DNA of 64,000 nt from Annulohypoxylon bovei var. microspora (taxonomy: Eukaryota; Ascomycota; Sordariomycetes; Xylariales; Hypoxylaceae): assembly GCA_022836615.1 (NCBI GenBank), contig MU405390.1:1-64000 (forward strand). Reading direction: 5' to 3'. The notes under the pieces are model-generated. The model was not told the origin of the DNA, ran no database searches, and saw only the letters and a program-made list of their open reading frames with translations. Of the stretch, positions 46,435 through 57,139 are shown piece after piece. Made by a program: the position numbers and the translations under genes. Numbering within the stretch: position 1 is the first letter of the stretch; the number at the start of each line of letters is the position of its first letter.

Positions 46435-47942
46435 TTACGTCTCCCCTACCTCGGGCTTGCGACCATATACCACAGTCCTAAGTAACCCGTTAGCAGTCTA
46501 AACAAAAAGACACCTCATCGAGTTCATGGAAGAGAAGGGAAGGGAGGGTTATTGCACTCACGTAAGGATCCAGCCGCAGTTACTCTTCTTCTTCATCTCG
46601 TTGCGGAACCTAGCCACGAATACGAGCACCTCTTCTACGGACCAGCCCAACATCTTGGTAAGCAAGTATAGACAGAAACCTTCGATGCTCTGATCTAGCA
46701 TAGCGTATAGCAGCAGGCCCGCCTGCTGTAGTTTGTGGTCGCGCGGCCACCCGTGGCACGGCGCCTTGAGCTTGACCTCGGTGACGTCGACGAAGCCGGC
46801 CGCGATCATGGTGTCTCGCATCATGTGCCCGTGCGAGATGCCGAACGTGCGCCCGTTCTTCACCCCCGAATCGATGAACGCGCGCCCCCATTCCTCGAAG
46901 ATGTGGTCGTCCGGGATCGCCACGTGGTCCGTCTGCACGCGTACATCCATCTCGAGGTCTTGGAGCCAGCCACCCGGTCTAAGGTGTTTGAAGGCCTTGC
47001 CGTATAGCTCACCCCAGTCAGGAATGCTGCCTGTGTTGTGACAGATGGGTTAGAGGATACCTCCTTCGTCTAACCGGTCGGACTACGGGAGAGGACGGAC
47101 TTACCGTATAGCGCCCTGATGTGGACGAAGTCGAAGTGATTTTCCGGCCATGTCCACTCGAGGAGACAGTCGTCGATCTCAAATTTTACATTGGGTGGCG
47201 TCCAGACCGGTTGTATAGGGCTAATATCCGTCCCTACTACTTCTGCGCCAGGATACATATCGGCAAAATCGCTAGAATTCTTAATTTAGCGACTGCGACG
47301 AGATAGCGTCAGACGTACATTTTTTTCGAAGCACACTCACATCGCCCATATTCCAGTTCCTGTCCCAAGGTCGAGCACTCGTTGCGGGTTGTCGCCGATC
47401 GGCGCGAGAAACAGCTTATCGCCTAATACCATGAGAAGGCAATTGTGCAGCAGATCCAGGCCCTCATTCTGCTGGTCGTCGTTCGGCGCCCAGTATTCGG
47501 TCGTCTTGGGCGCATTAAACGTCCTGCCGTGCAACACTCGATAGGCATAGATACTCTCGGTCAACGAGCCGGTCGAGGATTGTCTTTGCGAGGCGTTAGT
47601 TGGTCTCGACACTAAGATGTGGAGCGGCTAGTCAATTTACATATCGCTGCCGAGCGCCGACCCGGCATCATCGTCATCTTCGCCTAGATCTTCGGCCTAA
47701 AGAATGTCAACACCGTAATTGAGGGCGATTGTACGTAAGAGTCGAGGTATGCCTACAGCTTGTATGGTCTGATCAGTTCCAATAGCCTCTCCCGTCACTT
47801 CTGCTCCTGATAAGTGGCTTTGGGGCGACGCCGCGGATTTAGGCGACGTCACTGTTGCCGCCGTTGCTGCTGTGCCTGCTGCCGCTGTTGATGTTGTCGC
47901 TTCCGGAGACGGTGATTTCGCTTTCGCTGTCGTCTCTGCCAT
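46435..47942 (-). CDS. LaeA-like SAM-dependent methyltransferase
   Basis: Six exons read as 47942-47757, 47696-47641, 47604-47341, 47271-47105, 47030-46562 and 46477-46435, giving 394 aa. All phases close, but the exon 2/3 junction (donor GTAAAT, acceptor GAG just before ACC) is weak and the start of exon 3 could differ by a few codons. The N-terminus is Ala/Thr-rich and disordered, followed by an acidic EDLGEDDDDAG stretch and YRVLHGRTFNAP, as in LaeA-like enzymes. Motif I is RVLDLGTGTGIWAIDFAD, then VVGTDISPIQPVW, VKFEIDDCL and HIRALYGSIPDW, and LRPGGWLQDLEMDV. The last exon ends TVVYGRKPEVGET, the family's usual C-terminus. Members resemble velvet-linked regulators or metabolic methyltransferases; the substrate here is unknown. 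Confidence 0.87.
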
Positions 47943-50489
47943 TTCTATCGTGGCTTTCGGTTGAATACGGGAATCCTGCGAAAAATCCGATAGTGCCGCG
48001 AAGTGACACAACCTTGGAAGGGAAAAAAAAAGGATTTCCGTCAGCGGTGGTCAATTTGCCAAGCGCCGGTCCAATCAATCGAACCAGAAGGAGTAAAGGG
48101 GGCACGCGGAGACGAGACGAAGAGGCGGGTTGTCCCGCGTGTCGCGGGACAGCGAGAAAAGAACAGGCTCGGGTCTCTAGGTCCCTTTAGGAAGATCAAC
48201 GACCGAATGCGTAGCTCTGCTGACGATGACCCCGGATCTCGAGTAAGATCCTAGGCGTTGGCGCCGGTTTAGCCCAATCAACGGCTACCCTTGTGGGGTA
48301 TCATCGCTTTTATTGAGACCCGCGCAAAACCGTTGGCTGGAAGCGACTGGAGAAAAGAAGTGGACTATCAGTAGAAAAAAAGTGATATATCGACATACTA
48401 GCACCCGCTCAGCCTGCTTCCGACGGTAACGGGGATCCTTTCGGGTAGCTAGGTGCTATTCTCGGCAAGCCGTGCGTGACGACACGTGCTTTTATGAAAC
48501 CAGAGACCGGGGGCTTTGAAAAACCGGGCAAGTCGGACATGGTACGACGATACATACATAGTAGAGCGATTTCAGGAAGCATGAATGTTGCAAGGAACTT
48601 CTTAATCCTCGTATGTTGGTATGTACATATATATTTTGCCTGCCGGGAACTTTTTTCGACATAAACCCGCTGCCAACTTCGCTCTCTATGAAGTCCAGTC
48701 GGAGACTTTTTGCCGCCTCCACCTCCATGTGGTAACCGGTCACATCCCCTGTCTCATGCTCGCCATTTCTTGCAGCAGTTTTCTCACATCGAAGTTATGC
48801 AGCCAGCAATGGACCAACACCCCCGGCCTATCATCGTTAGTACGGCTGTGGCACGTTCCAAACCGAGCGGGCCCAGTAAGAAGTGTTCATGAACCATAGG
48901 ACGACAAATCACCGGTGCTCAGACCTGAACTCGCCGATGTCGTGCGGTAGAGTGTTTGTGGAACGTAGCAGTCGCCTTTCCGGAGTGGCAATGCTACCAA
49001 CAGTACAACAAGGATGTCCGAATATCCGGTAAGACGTAACCGAATGGTTATAACCCTGCTCTTTGAACGTATTGTAGGTCAAAGTTGTGGATGCGAAACA
49101 GCCAACAATGACCATCAAAATATCTATGAAATACAATTCAAGAAGTATATAAGAGGCGGGAAATCTCATAATAATGATAATTATTATTACTATTACGTTG
49201 AAGCTACCTTGAATGCCACCGAAAAAGCCAAGTGAATATCGTATTAAAGACCAGATTGCTTTTATTTCCCGCTTAGCCGATCATGTCAGAATATTCAACA
49301 AATTCTAACCCTTGGCTGCGAATTGACCAGGCAAAAAAAAAAATTGATACATGTTTCCGCCCCTTTTCTCGTTAATATTTTTATAGCTACGAATTCATCC
49401 CGTGCCAATACCGTTAATTTAAGTACCTAGTAATGAGTTAGAAATGGATCGGTGATAGCTTGAGCAGCTTGCTTAAGTATGCTGTCTTGAGATAAACATT
49501 TCAATCAAGAAGTGAAAGCGTTGGCAGAACTTAATGTTTAGTAATAAAATTATCTGACTGTACTTGGAAATAGAGTCATTAAGGAAGTGGTAAAAAAGGA
49601 TTCGATGGCCTTATATTTCGCTCACCATCATATAGGTTAAAATAAGATGCAAATTTAACATTTACACGCTTCTTTTCTCTCTGGTAAATTCGAGATAGAG
49701 CTATGAAACCCGTGTAGATAATCTTGTTTTCGATGTAGAGATTAATTTTTACGCGTTCATATGAAGCCTCGATAATCTTGAGATACCCGCCTAGTTTCGT
49801 TTATGTGAGTGGTGGTGGCGTCAATTAACCTCTAGGAATTGCCCTGGACTACACATCTCGTCTAAACCAGATTGTGCGATTGATTCTCATAATCCTTAGT
49901 TGAATTAAGCGTGGCAAACATGTATATTTTGTAGAAGGAAATAAATCATATTCACTTCGTACAATACTGCAAAATATTCATTAAGGGGTATGCATGCATA
50001 GTAAATTGACAACTAATTAGAGCTGACCCAATGTCGAAGACGACCAAGAGTGAGTTAGTCGGGCTAAATCTAATTGATAGGCATATACTCTGTTCTATAG
50101 TCCGGAATTCTAACACTAAGGAATCCGAGTCTGAAAGAACGAGCGTAGGAGGATAGGGTTTTGTGTCCGTCACCCCTTGCGAGGTGTTGTCCACTAACCC
50201 TACCTCAAAACTTTTACTCTTGCGTCTTTTTGTGGTCTCCATGCTATAGCAGAGTCTTCCGTGGAAGACATCAAGCAAGAAGACGTATCGTATCTGAACG
50301 CTGAACATACACATGGGGACGGCTCTTCCGCAAGATAAGTCACTTGCAAATAGCCGCCGTGGGCATGAGACGGATTCGAATTCGAACCGCCGACATTATA
50401 TACATCTAATCTAGTTAGCTGGAGGAGGGTATATGCACAATATTGTACAGATATTTGTTACATCGTTTACTTCGTCGTAAATATCGTCG
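47943..50489. other. Intergenic, no gene seen
   Basis: About 2.5 kb that includes the methyltransferase promoter and the 3' flank of the Cym1 gene. Short frames overlap on both strands. A TTCGAATTCGAA palindrome near 50373 resembles a tRNA T-loop but does not form a tRNA. No gene supported. Confidence 0.5.
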
Positions 50490-53400
50490 TTACTCGGCAC
50501 CGTTCACGTTAATCTCGTTTACCTTCCAAGAACCGTCAACCCAGTCCTGTTTCTTTCCGAGGAAGGCGACTCTTTCCTCTCCCTTCGCAAGGGCGTCGAC
50601 AATGTACTTCTGGGCAACCTCGCGAACTTGGTCCTTAGACACATCTAAGAGTTGTTCGCGTCTCTTTTGCTGCATCTCATGCGTGATGCCAGACATAAAT
50701 CGGACCATACCTTCCGCATTTACGGACTTGGGTGCGTCGACGCCTTGGAAAACTGATATCTTGGCTTCCTCAAGATCCTGGTCTGACCACTTGTTGTCGA
50801 CTGCCCATCGACCGGCATTCCTCATAATCGAAAGACTATTCTGCGGATTTGGATCTCGGTATGAATAGAAACCAAATACTCCTTCTAGACCTTTCATATA
50901 GGCGCCGCCACCGTAAGCACCGCCTTTCTCGCGTATTTCGTGATGAAGATGTTTGTGAGTCAAAAGTTGCGCTAGGATCTGGAGCGGTGCACCATGCGAA
51001 GACGTGTATGAGGCAGTTGGAAGCGCAAGACAGCCATAGTAGACCTGGTAAGGAAGCGGGAAAAAAGCCTTGATATCTCTCGCAAACGTTTGTTTCCCAG
51101 CAGCAGGAAACGCAACAGAGTCGGTTGGCCGAGATGCCATGAACTGGGACAACGCCGAAGAGTTAGCTTGGGCACTATCAGCGCCACACGTCAACGCCGT
51201 GCGAATGCTATTGCCCGCCAGGGCAAATTTCTGGATTTGCTTAAGTTTCTCAATTATGTCTTCAAATTGATCCGACTCTGGTCGACCGGCTAGCGACGTG
51301 ATAAGCTTGACCTGTGATAAGCCACCGACTTGTTCGGCCAGGTATGCATCACGTGTTAATCCTGACTCGGCATATCTTCGAGCATAGGAGTGACCGGATG
51401 ACGCGATATCATTCACAACACCGTCTGAGGCAGCTTCTAGTAGTTGCCTTATTCGAAGAGCAGCCTCAGGACTATCGAAGTTAGTTTCCAAGATAAGTTT
51501 GCGTAGAAGATCAAACATCTCAGGCACGTTACGATCAAGAGCCATTCCCCTCAATAGGAGACCTTCGGAGGCTTGACGGAAATCAGTTGGTAACGCGGTC
51601 GACATGTAACCGACAGATACACCTCCCGTCTTTAGTTTGATCTGATCTTCTAGCTGCTCCATGGTCATGTCCTTCGTCCCTAATCGCATGATGGAATCGG
51701 TGAACAATGGAATCAAAGATCGGAGTTCCTCCGGCAGATTTTCGAATGTGTTAATCGCTCGAAAGTAAGTCAGGCCGTTGGTAGGAGCTTCATGCCACTG
51801 GATAGTGGTACCATGAGCTGCTTCATCCCTTATTACAGCAGGCTCCTTCTTTCTTGGAATGTCCTTGACATAGACAGTTGGTAGACAACTCAAATCCTGT
51901 GTGTTAGACTTGCCTTGCTCGACAAGTAGATCTAATTCTCTTTGCTCAAGAAATTTCCGAGCAGCTTCTTCTCCACCTGCTTCTCGAGTGGCTTCCATGA
52001 TTTTCGCCGCTAACCTGTCATCTTCTTCTTTTGCAATCTCTGCGCCGTACGTTTCTGAAGGGGCCATTGTAAACGTGAGAGTGTTGTCGTTTAAGATATA
52101 CTTATCCATTAGCCCCTCGAGATAGCCCCCTTCGGCCAGCTTCGCCTCGAACGCCGCGACAGTGTCATTCCATGCCAAAGAATCGAATGGATCAGTACCG
52201 GAGAACCACTTTCCTTTTAGACGATGTAATACTGAAAGTCCGAAATTGGCTGTCTTGTGTTTTAAGCTCAACTCGAGTTGGTGAAGATATCCATCAATCT
52301 TGGTTTTCTCGAAACCTTTGTTCCGAATATCAAGAAGTATTTTTTGCACCTCACCCTTAACCTTTTCCACATTAGATTGCTCGACTCCAGTCAATCCAAT
52401 AGAGAAGATCCCCGTGGCTGCCGATCCGTCGTAACCTGTGTTTGGACTCCAATCTGTGCCCAGACCACTTTCAATGAGCCCTTTGTAGAGTGGGGATCCA
52501 TACCCATCCATCAACAACGACGAAAGTAAGGAAATAGAAAATGATTCCAGTACATCGTCAGTATTTCCTGTGATCCATGATACTGAAGTCTTGTATTGCT
52601 TATCTGGATCAGCGAGAGGATCTACTGGTCCAAAGAGTGTCGTCGTACGTGGTCCACCACTAAGGTCGATCGGCTTTTTGTGCTCGATGTCTGCCTGGAT
52701 CTTCTCAAATGCATTCATCTGAGCATCGACTTCCCTTAGATGATCAGTCAACGGCATATCGCCGTATGTCATTAACTTTGCATTGCTAGGGTGATAGTGC
52801 TCGGCGTGGAACTTCCGCAGTTGTTCATATGTCAAGTCGGTGATCTTCTGAGGATCACCTCCTGAATTATTGATGGAGGGGAAGATGTGGTCCTGGAAGC
52901 GGATGTAAAATAAATAACCTGCATCCGACATCTGTCCCTTCATCTCGTTGTAGACGACACCTTTGAAGACAAGCTTGCTATCCTGAGTGCCCTCAAGTTC
53001 ATCCTTTTCTGCAACCCTGGGGTTTTCTGGACCGATCCGCCAACCTTCTTGAGTAAAGTCTGTTTTCTTTAATAATGGGTGCAGTGTGGCATCGAGATAA
53101 ACAGACATGAGATTCTGGAAGTCTTGGGTGTTGGTTGTGGCGAATGGATAGTAAGTGTGGTCGGAAGCCGTGAAGGCATTCATGAAGTTGGAGAGAGTCC
53201 GCGGCAGCATCTTGAAGAAGGGATCTCGTATAGGATACTTCTGGCTACCACATAAGGTGGTGTGCTCGAGAATATGAGGGACGCCCGTGTCATCGGGCGG
53301 GTTCGTCTTGAAGCCGATTGAGAATACATTGTTGCTGTCTTCTCGAGCAATATGAAGGTAGTCCGCTCCCGTCTTGTCGTGTCGTAGGTGCAGCGCAGTC

Positions 53401-53528
53401 AGCTCGAGCTCTGGCACATGCTTTGTTCTTAACAAAGTGAAGCCATGAAGTTTCTCGCCAGGTTTCGGGTACTGGGACAACTCCGTCACAGCTTTCTTAG
53501 CTGCACCTTTCACCGCGTTCCGCAACAT
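50490..53528 (-). CDS. CYM1: Mitochondrial presequence protease (M16C)
   Basis: Single-exon gene of 1012 aa, the matrix metallopeptidase that degrades cleaved presequences and other short peptides. The N-terminus (MLRNAVKGAAKKAVTELSQY) is basic and amphipathic, consistent with import though short. The inverted zinc motif HILEH (His 85, Glu 88, His 89) lies in VPHILEHTTLCGSQKYP and is followed by DPFFKMLPRTLSNFMNAFTA and the VVYNEMKGQMSD segment that carries the distal zinc ligand. The C-terminal half holds the substrate-chamber part with EIREKGGAYGGGAYM. The four-domain layout and length match fungal Cym1/PreP. It is read leftward and diverges from taxilin across 942 bp. All catalytic residues are present, so the enzyme should be active. 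Confidence 0.95.
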   Translation of the reverse strand: MLRNAVKGAAKKAVTELSQYPKPGEKLHGFTLLRTKHVPELELTALHLRHDKTGADYLHIAREDSNNVFSIGFKTNPPDDTGVPHILEHTTLCGSQKYPIRDPFFKMLPRTLSNFMNAFTASDHTYYPFATTNTQDFQNLMSVYLDATLHPLLKKTDFTQEGWRIGPENPRVAEKDELEGTQDSKLVFKGVVYNEMKGQMSDAGYLFYIRFQDHIFPSINNSGGDPQKITDLTYEQLRKFHAEHYHPSNAKLMTYGDMPLTDHLREVDAQMNAFEKIQADIEHKKPIDLSGGPRTTTLFGPVDPLADPDKQYKTSVSWITGNTDDVLESFSISLLSSLLMDGYGSPLYKGLIESGLGTDWSPNTGYDGSAATGIFSIGLTGVEQSNVEKVKGEVQKILLDIRNKGFEKTKIDGYLHQLELSLKHKTANFGLSVLHRLKGKWFSGTDPFDSLAWNDTVAAFEAKLAEGGYLEGLMDKYILNDNTLTFTMAPSETYGAEIAKEEDDRLAAKIMEATREAGGEEAARKFLEQRELDLLVEQGKSNTQDLSCLPTVYVKDIPRKKEPAVIRDEAAHGTTIQWHEAPTNGLTYFRAINTFENLPEELRSLIPLFTDSIMRLGTKDMTMEQLEDQIKLKTGGVSVGYMSTALPTDFRQASEGLLLRGMALDRNVPEMFDLLRKLILETNFDSPEAALRIRQLLEAASDGVVNDIASSGHSYARRYAESGLTRDAYLAEQVGGLSQVKLITSLAGRPESDQFEDIIEKLKQIQKFALAGNSIRTALTCGADSAQANSSALSQFMASRPTDSVAFPAAGKQTFARDIKAFFPLPYQVYYGCLALPTASYTSSHGAPLQILAQLLTHKHLHHEIREKGGAYGGGAYMKGLEGVFGFYSYRDPNPQNSLSIMRNAGRWAVDNKWSDQDLEEAKISVFQGVDAPKSVNAEGMVRFMSGITHEMQQKRREQLLDVSKDQVREVAQKYIVDALAKGEERVAFLGKKQDWVDGSWKVNEINVNGAE

Positions 53529-54470
53529 CTCTTCGTTCTATGAAGACGACTAATAATACGGAAGAGGTACGAGACGAATGGTGAATGGAAACCAAAGGGC
53601 GAACCAGGCCGTAGAATAATAAAACTAACCGACTGCAGCTACAGTAAAGAAACGAAGATGGCACCGAAGGTCGGGGGCGGCGTGTTACGGCGGCCAGGGG
53701 AGAACAGATCTAGATATGAAATTCTAGAAAATTTCCGAGGACGAATAATTGTAAAGGCTTTCGTCGGATGACGCATATTTGTCATTCAATCCCTGTTATA
53801 TGCAATATAATGAATAAAGTAAATTATTAAACAGCTTAACTCCATTGACTCGCCATCCATTGGACGAATCGCTGCATAAAAATATCTGAATCGATGTTTA
53901 TAAGCATATTAAGGTGCAATTAAGTATAATACGTCCCACATAAATCCGGTGCTTCGGATCCGCTAGCGTCAAATTCAGATTTTCTAGGGCGAGTCTTATT
54001 TACATATGTATCAGGTATTTTGTATTTTCGTACCTGTGTACACGGATTACATACTGTAACCCCAAGGTAGTCGCATGTGCAGCAAGTTTGTAAGGGTAAG
54101 GTGCAAGGCGGCTCGTCTTTCGCCGTGTGATTAAGTAACCGACACTAAAACGCCGCGCTTCATCTCAACCCTCAAAAGTCTTCATTCATCATTGAATACC
54201 GTCTCCAACAACCACGTAACCCGACCAACCAAGGCTACCATAGCTTACACTTACACATCAGTTTATATCCCTCCCCCCGCCAACTACATTATTAAGTTTC
54301 AAAGTTTATTGCTATAGAAACCATTCCAATGTCCAGAGATAATTCCGTACGGTGCGTGCACACCACATCATAATCCTACATCATCCCACCACTCCATTAC
54401 TCGCTTTGGAAATTGTAATTCTAACAACACACTTCGTTTTAGTCAACGACTTGTATTTGTTTAGGATACT
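53529..54470. other. Divergent spacer, Cym1 and taxilin promoters
   Basis: About 940 bp between two genes read in opposite directions. Includes pyrimidine-rich and CCAAC/AACCA-rich stretches before the taxilin ATG at 54471. No RNA gene or repeat family seen. Confidence 0.55.
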
Positions 54471-56571
54471 ATGGCGACTACGAACCACCGTGGCCCCTCT
54501 GCAGCGCCTGCCCCTCTCGCTTCTGCCCCGAACACGAACGGCAATACTGTTCATGCCCACGTCCACGAAGACTCAATACCGAATGGCCACCACCATGTGC
54601 CGGTACAAGAACCCCGACCTGCACCGACCCCTACGCCCTCCATGGCTTCTAACGCCGCAGTTAAGAAGGGGAAAGGGAAAAAAGCTCTCGACTCAAATGA
54701 AGCCTCAAAACTCGTTGCAGCAAGGATTTCTCAGCTGGAGGTGGATACGGCTGCTGAAAAAGAGCAAGAGGCGGAAATTGGTAGGTCCTTTTTCATTTAT
54801 ATCGCTTGAATAATCATGGAATAGTGGCGAATTGCGCTTGTCTTTTGATTTTGTACACGTAAACTACGGTGGTTGCGAATTATCTACCAATTTAGGACAA
54901 AACCGGCAAGCCTGGGAACGATAATATGACATCACGTACTCTACGGCGCGTATTTAGCGATAGTGGGCGAATCGGGGCAGTAGTGGCAGTCATCTTGCGA
55001 CAGTATCGGTCCGGGGGAACACTTCGTTCGCTCGATCCGGAGGTCCAATAGTTAGGCCGCTGTACGTTCTGAAATGGCGTCTACGATTTTCGATATACAA
55101 CCCTTACTTCGTCGCACAACGCTGCTACACGACGTTAGATCACGATATGCGCTGGGAAATTGTGTCATTGCCGAACCCTCTAATTTCGCTGGTTTTGTTC
55201 GTGATATCTCGGTCTTGCTAATTTCTCGCCCTATACTAGATCGAGAAGTGCGAAAGGCAAATCGTGAACTTAACCATCAAATGAACAAGATGAACGATAT
55301 GGACAAGATTGAGCTCTTGACTAAACGATCGTCGGAACTGTTCGCGAATATGAAACGCCTCGAGCGCGAAAACCTGAAGAATAAAAAACGCGCGGATCAG
55401 TTGCAGAAGGAAAAGGACTCTAGCCGTACCGACTTAAGCAAACAAATCAGTCTCAAGGAGAAGCTGGAGAAGCTTTGCCGCGAATTACAGAAAGAGAACA
55501 ATAAGTTGAAGGTACTATTATGAGTCTAGATGTCGGAGATTGGGGAGTCACAGCTGATGGGAATGGTTTACAGAACGAGCACCGCACCTTGAACGACACC
55601 CATGATCGACTTAAGTTGTCGGCAGATGAACGGTTCAGGAAATTACTCGAAACTTTAGAAGGTTATCAAGAAGAGAAGGACAATCCCCGAAAACAAGTCG
55701 TGTACATGAAGGCGGAAGAATTGTGCGCTACTCCTATCCCTCCATGTGCGAACGCGTTTTATGTTGACACGAAGATTACAGGTTTAAGGCGCGATTCAAG
55801 TCCCTCATCGACCAATACGAGCTTCGGGATTTACATTTCCACTCTGCGATGCGAACCAAGGAGATTGAGGTGCAGTGGAACATGGCTCGTTACGAACAAC
55901 AGAAGAAAACGGCCGATGCCGAGGCCAACCGCGCACGTCAACTGAATAGCCAGGTGCTTACATTCTCTAAGACAGAAACCGAGCTGCGAAATCAGTTAAA
56001 CGTCTATGTCGAGAAGTTCAAGCAGGTATGCGCCCTGTGTCCCTCGCTAGCACGCCGTGGGAAGGCATTAACAAATGAGGAGGTCGAGGATACGCTGAAC
56101 AATAGTAACGACCTGTTCTTAACGTTTCGCAAGGAGATGGAAGACATGTCGAAGAAGACCAAGAAACTCGAGAAGGAGAACGAGGCCTATAAGCGTAAGG
56201 AGGGCGCTCTGAACCAGAACATCTTCAAGATGGCCGAGGAACGTAATAGAAATATTAAAGATCTCGAGGACATCAAGAAGAAGAACGACAAGCTCACGAG
56301 CATCATCAACCAGATGCAGCAGCAAGGCCGCGGCATACCCCAGGGTATGCAGGGTACGGTGGAGAGCTGCTACGCTGAGGGTGCAGAGGGCGACGAGGAA
56401 GGAGAGCTCGAGGACGGTGACGAGGAAAGTGATTACGAGTACGACGACGAAGGAGATGAGGAGGTAAGTGAGGAGGGTGAGTTTGACGACGACACGGAGG
56501 AAGAGATTATGCCGCAAGTGCCGGGTGCCTTTGGCCCTGAACGTCCGCCTACTATGAATGGTCATCGCTAG
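54471..56571 (+). CDS. Taxilin-family coiled-coil protein
   Basis: Five exons (54471-54780, 55240-55511, 55574-55722, 55782-56025, 56083-56571) encode 487 aa. Intron 1 is 459 nt, unusually long for this genome; the others are 57-62 nt. After an Ala/Pro/His-rich start and an AVKKGKGKK basic patch, the body is one long coiled coil: DREVRKANRELNHQMNKMND, KRLERENLKNKKRADQLQKE, LEKLCRELQKENNKLKNEHR, then LFKARFKSLIDQYELRDLHF and MRTKEIEVQWNMARYEQQKK. This is the taxilin signature, and the KLCRELQ(K)EN block is diagnostic. The C-terminus is strongly acidic (EEGELEDGDEESDYEYDDEG). Animal taxilins bind syntaxins; a trafficking role in the fungus is inferred. Intron 3 has a nonstandard GTGCGC donor, and exon 5 has two acceptors 3 nt apart. 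Confidence 0.92.
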
Positions 56572-57139
56572 GATCAGGATTCATCAGAGCAGGAAGCGAC
56601 GGGGCTCCCCCAACCTTTCCAAGATCTTTTCCGATGGTTTGGCGATATACGGAACCAAGTCAATCTAACCTTGACGTCAACACAACCATCACCACCATCA
56701 CCATCACCATCACCATCACCACCGCCGCCGCCGCCATCCCCAACCCAATTGTCTTGCCATCCGGAGTAGACGTCGTTGGGGAAGTTGTCTCTCTGCGTGT
56801 TGCCATGCATCCTCTCTCATGAACGACCATCCTTCGGAATATGCCTTATATTTCGCAGGTTGGCTCGTTTGTCGGGGAGAAGCACTGAGAACCGTTGGTC
56901 ATCTTCTTACAGAATAAATGACCCCTGTTGGTTGCGTTGGTCTATGAAACAAGCAGCTTGGTTGTCGGTTATCACCAGGGCGAGTATCGTTCCTTGCTAG
57001 TGGTACATTGTAGCAATAAATGCGAATTGATACTTCTCTCGATGTGCGAATTAATTGTTCACCTAAGGTACCATAACGTGCGTGATATGTAGTCTCTCAT
57101 TGAACGTGGATTCTGTGGGTATCTATCAATATGTCCATC
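56572..57139. other. Intergenic between convergent genes
   Basis: About 570 bp between the 3' ends of taxilin and Ltv1. It contains a (CAC/CAT)n and CCG triplet tract at 56685-56737, probably in the taxilin 3' untranslated region. No gene seen. Confidence 0.55.
56685..56737. repeat. CAC/CAT triplet tract passing into CCG repeats
   Basis: A run of ACC/ATC-type triplets followed by four CCG units, ending in CCAT. It is a simple-sequence tract just after the taxilin stop codon and probably varies in length between strains. Confidence 0.85.

Noticed and set aside
50360..50395. tRNA T-loop-like TTCGAATTCGAA
   Set aside because: The flanks do not pair as a T-stem on either strand and no acceptor or anticodon stem can be drawn.
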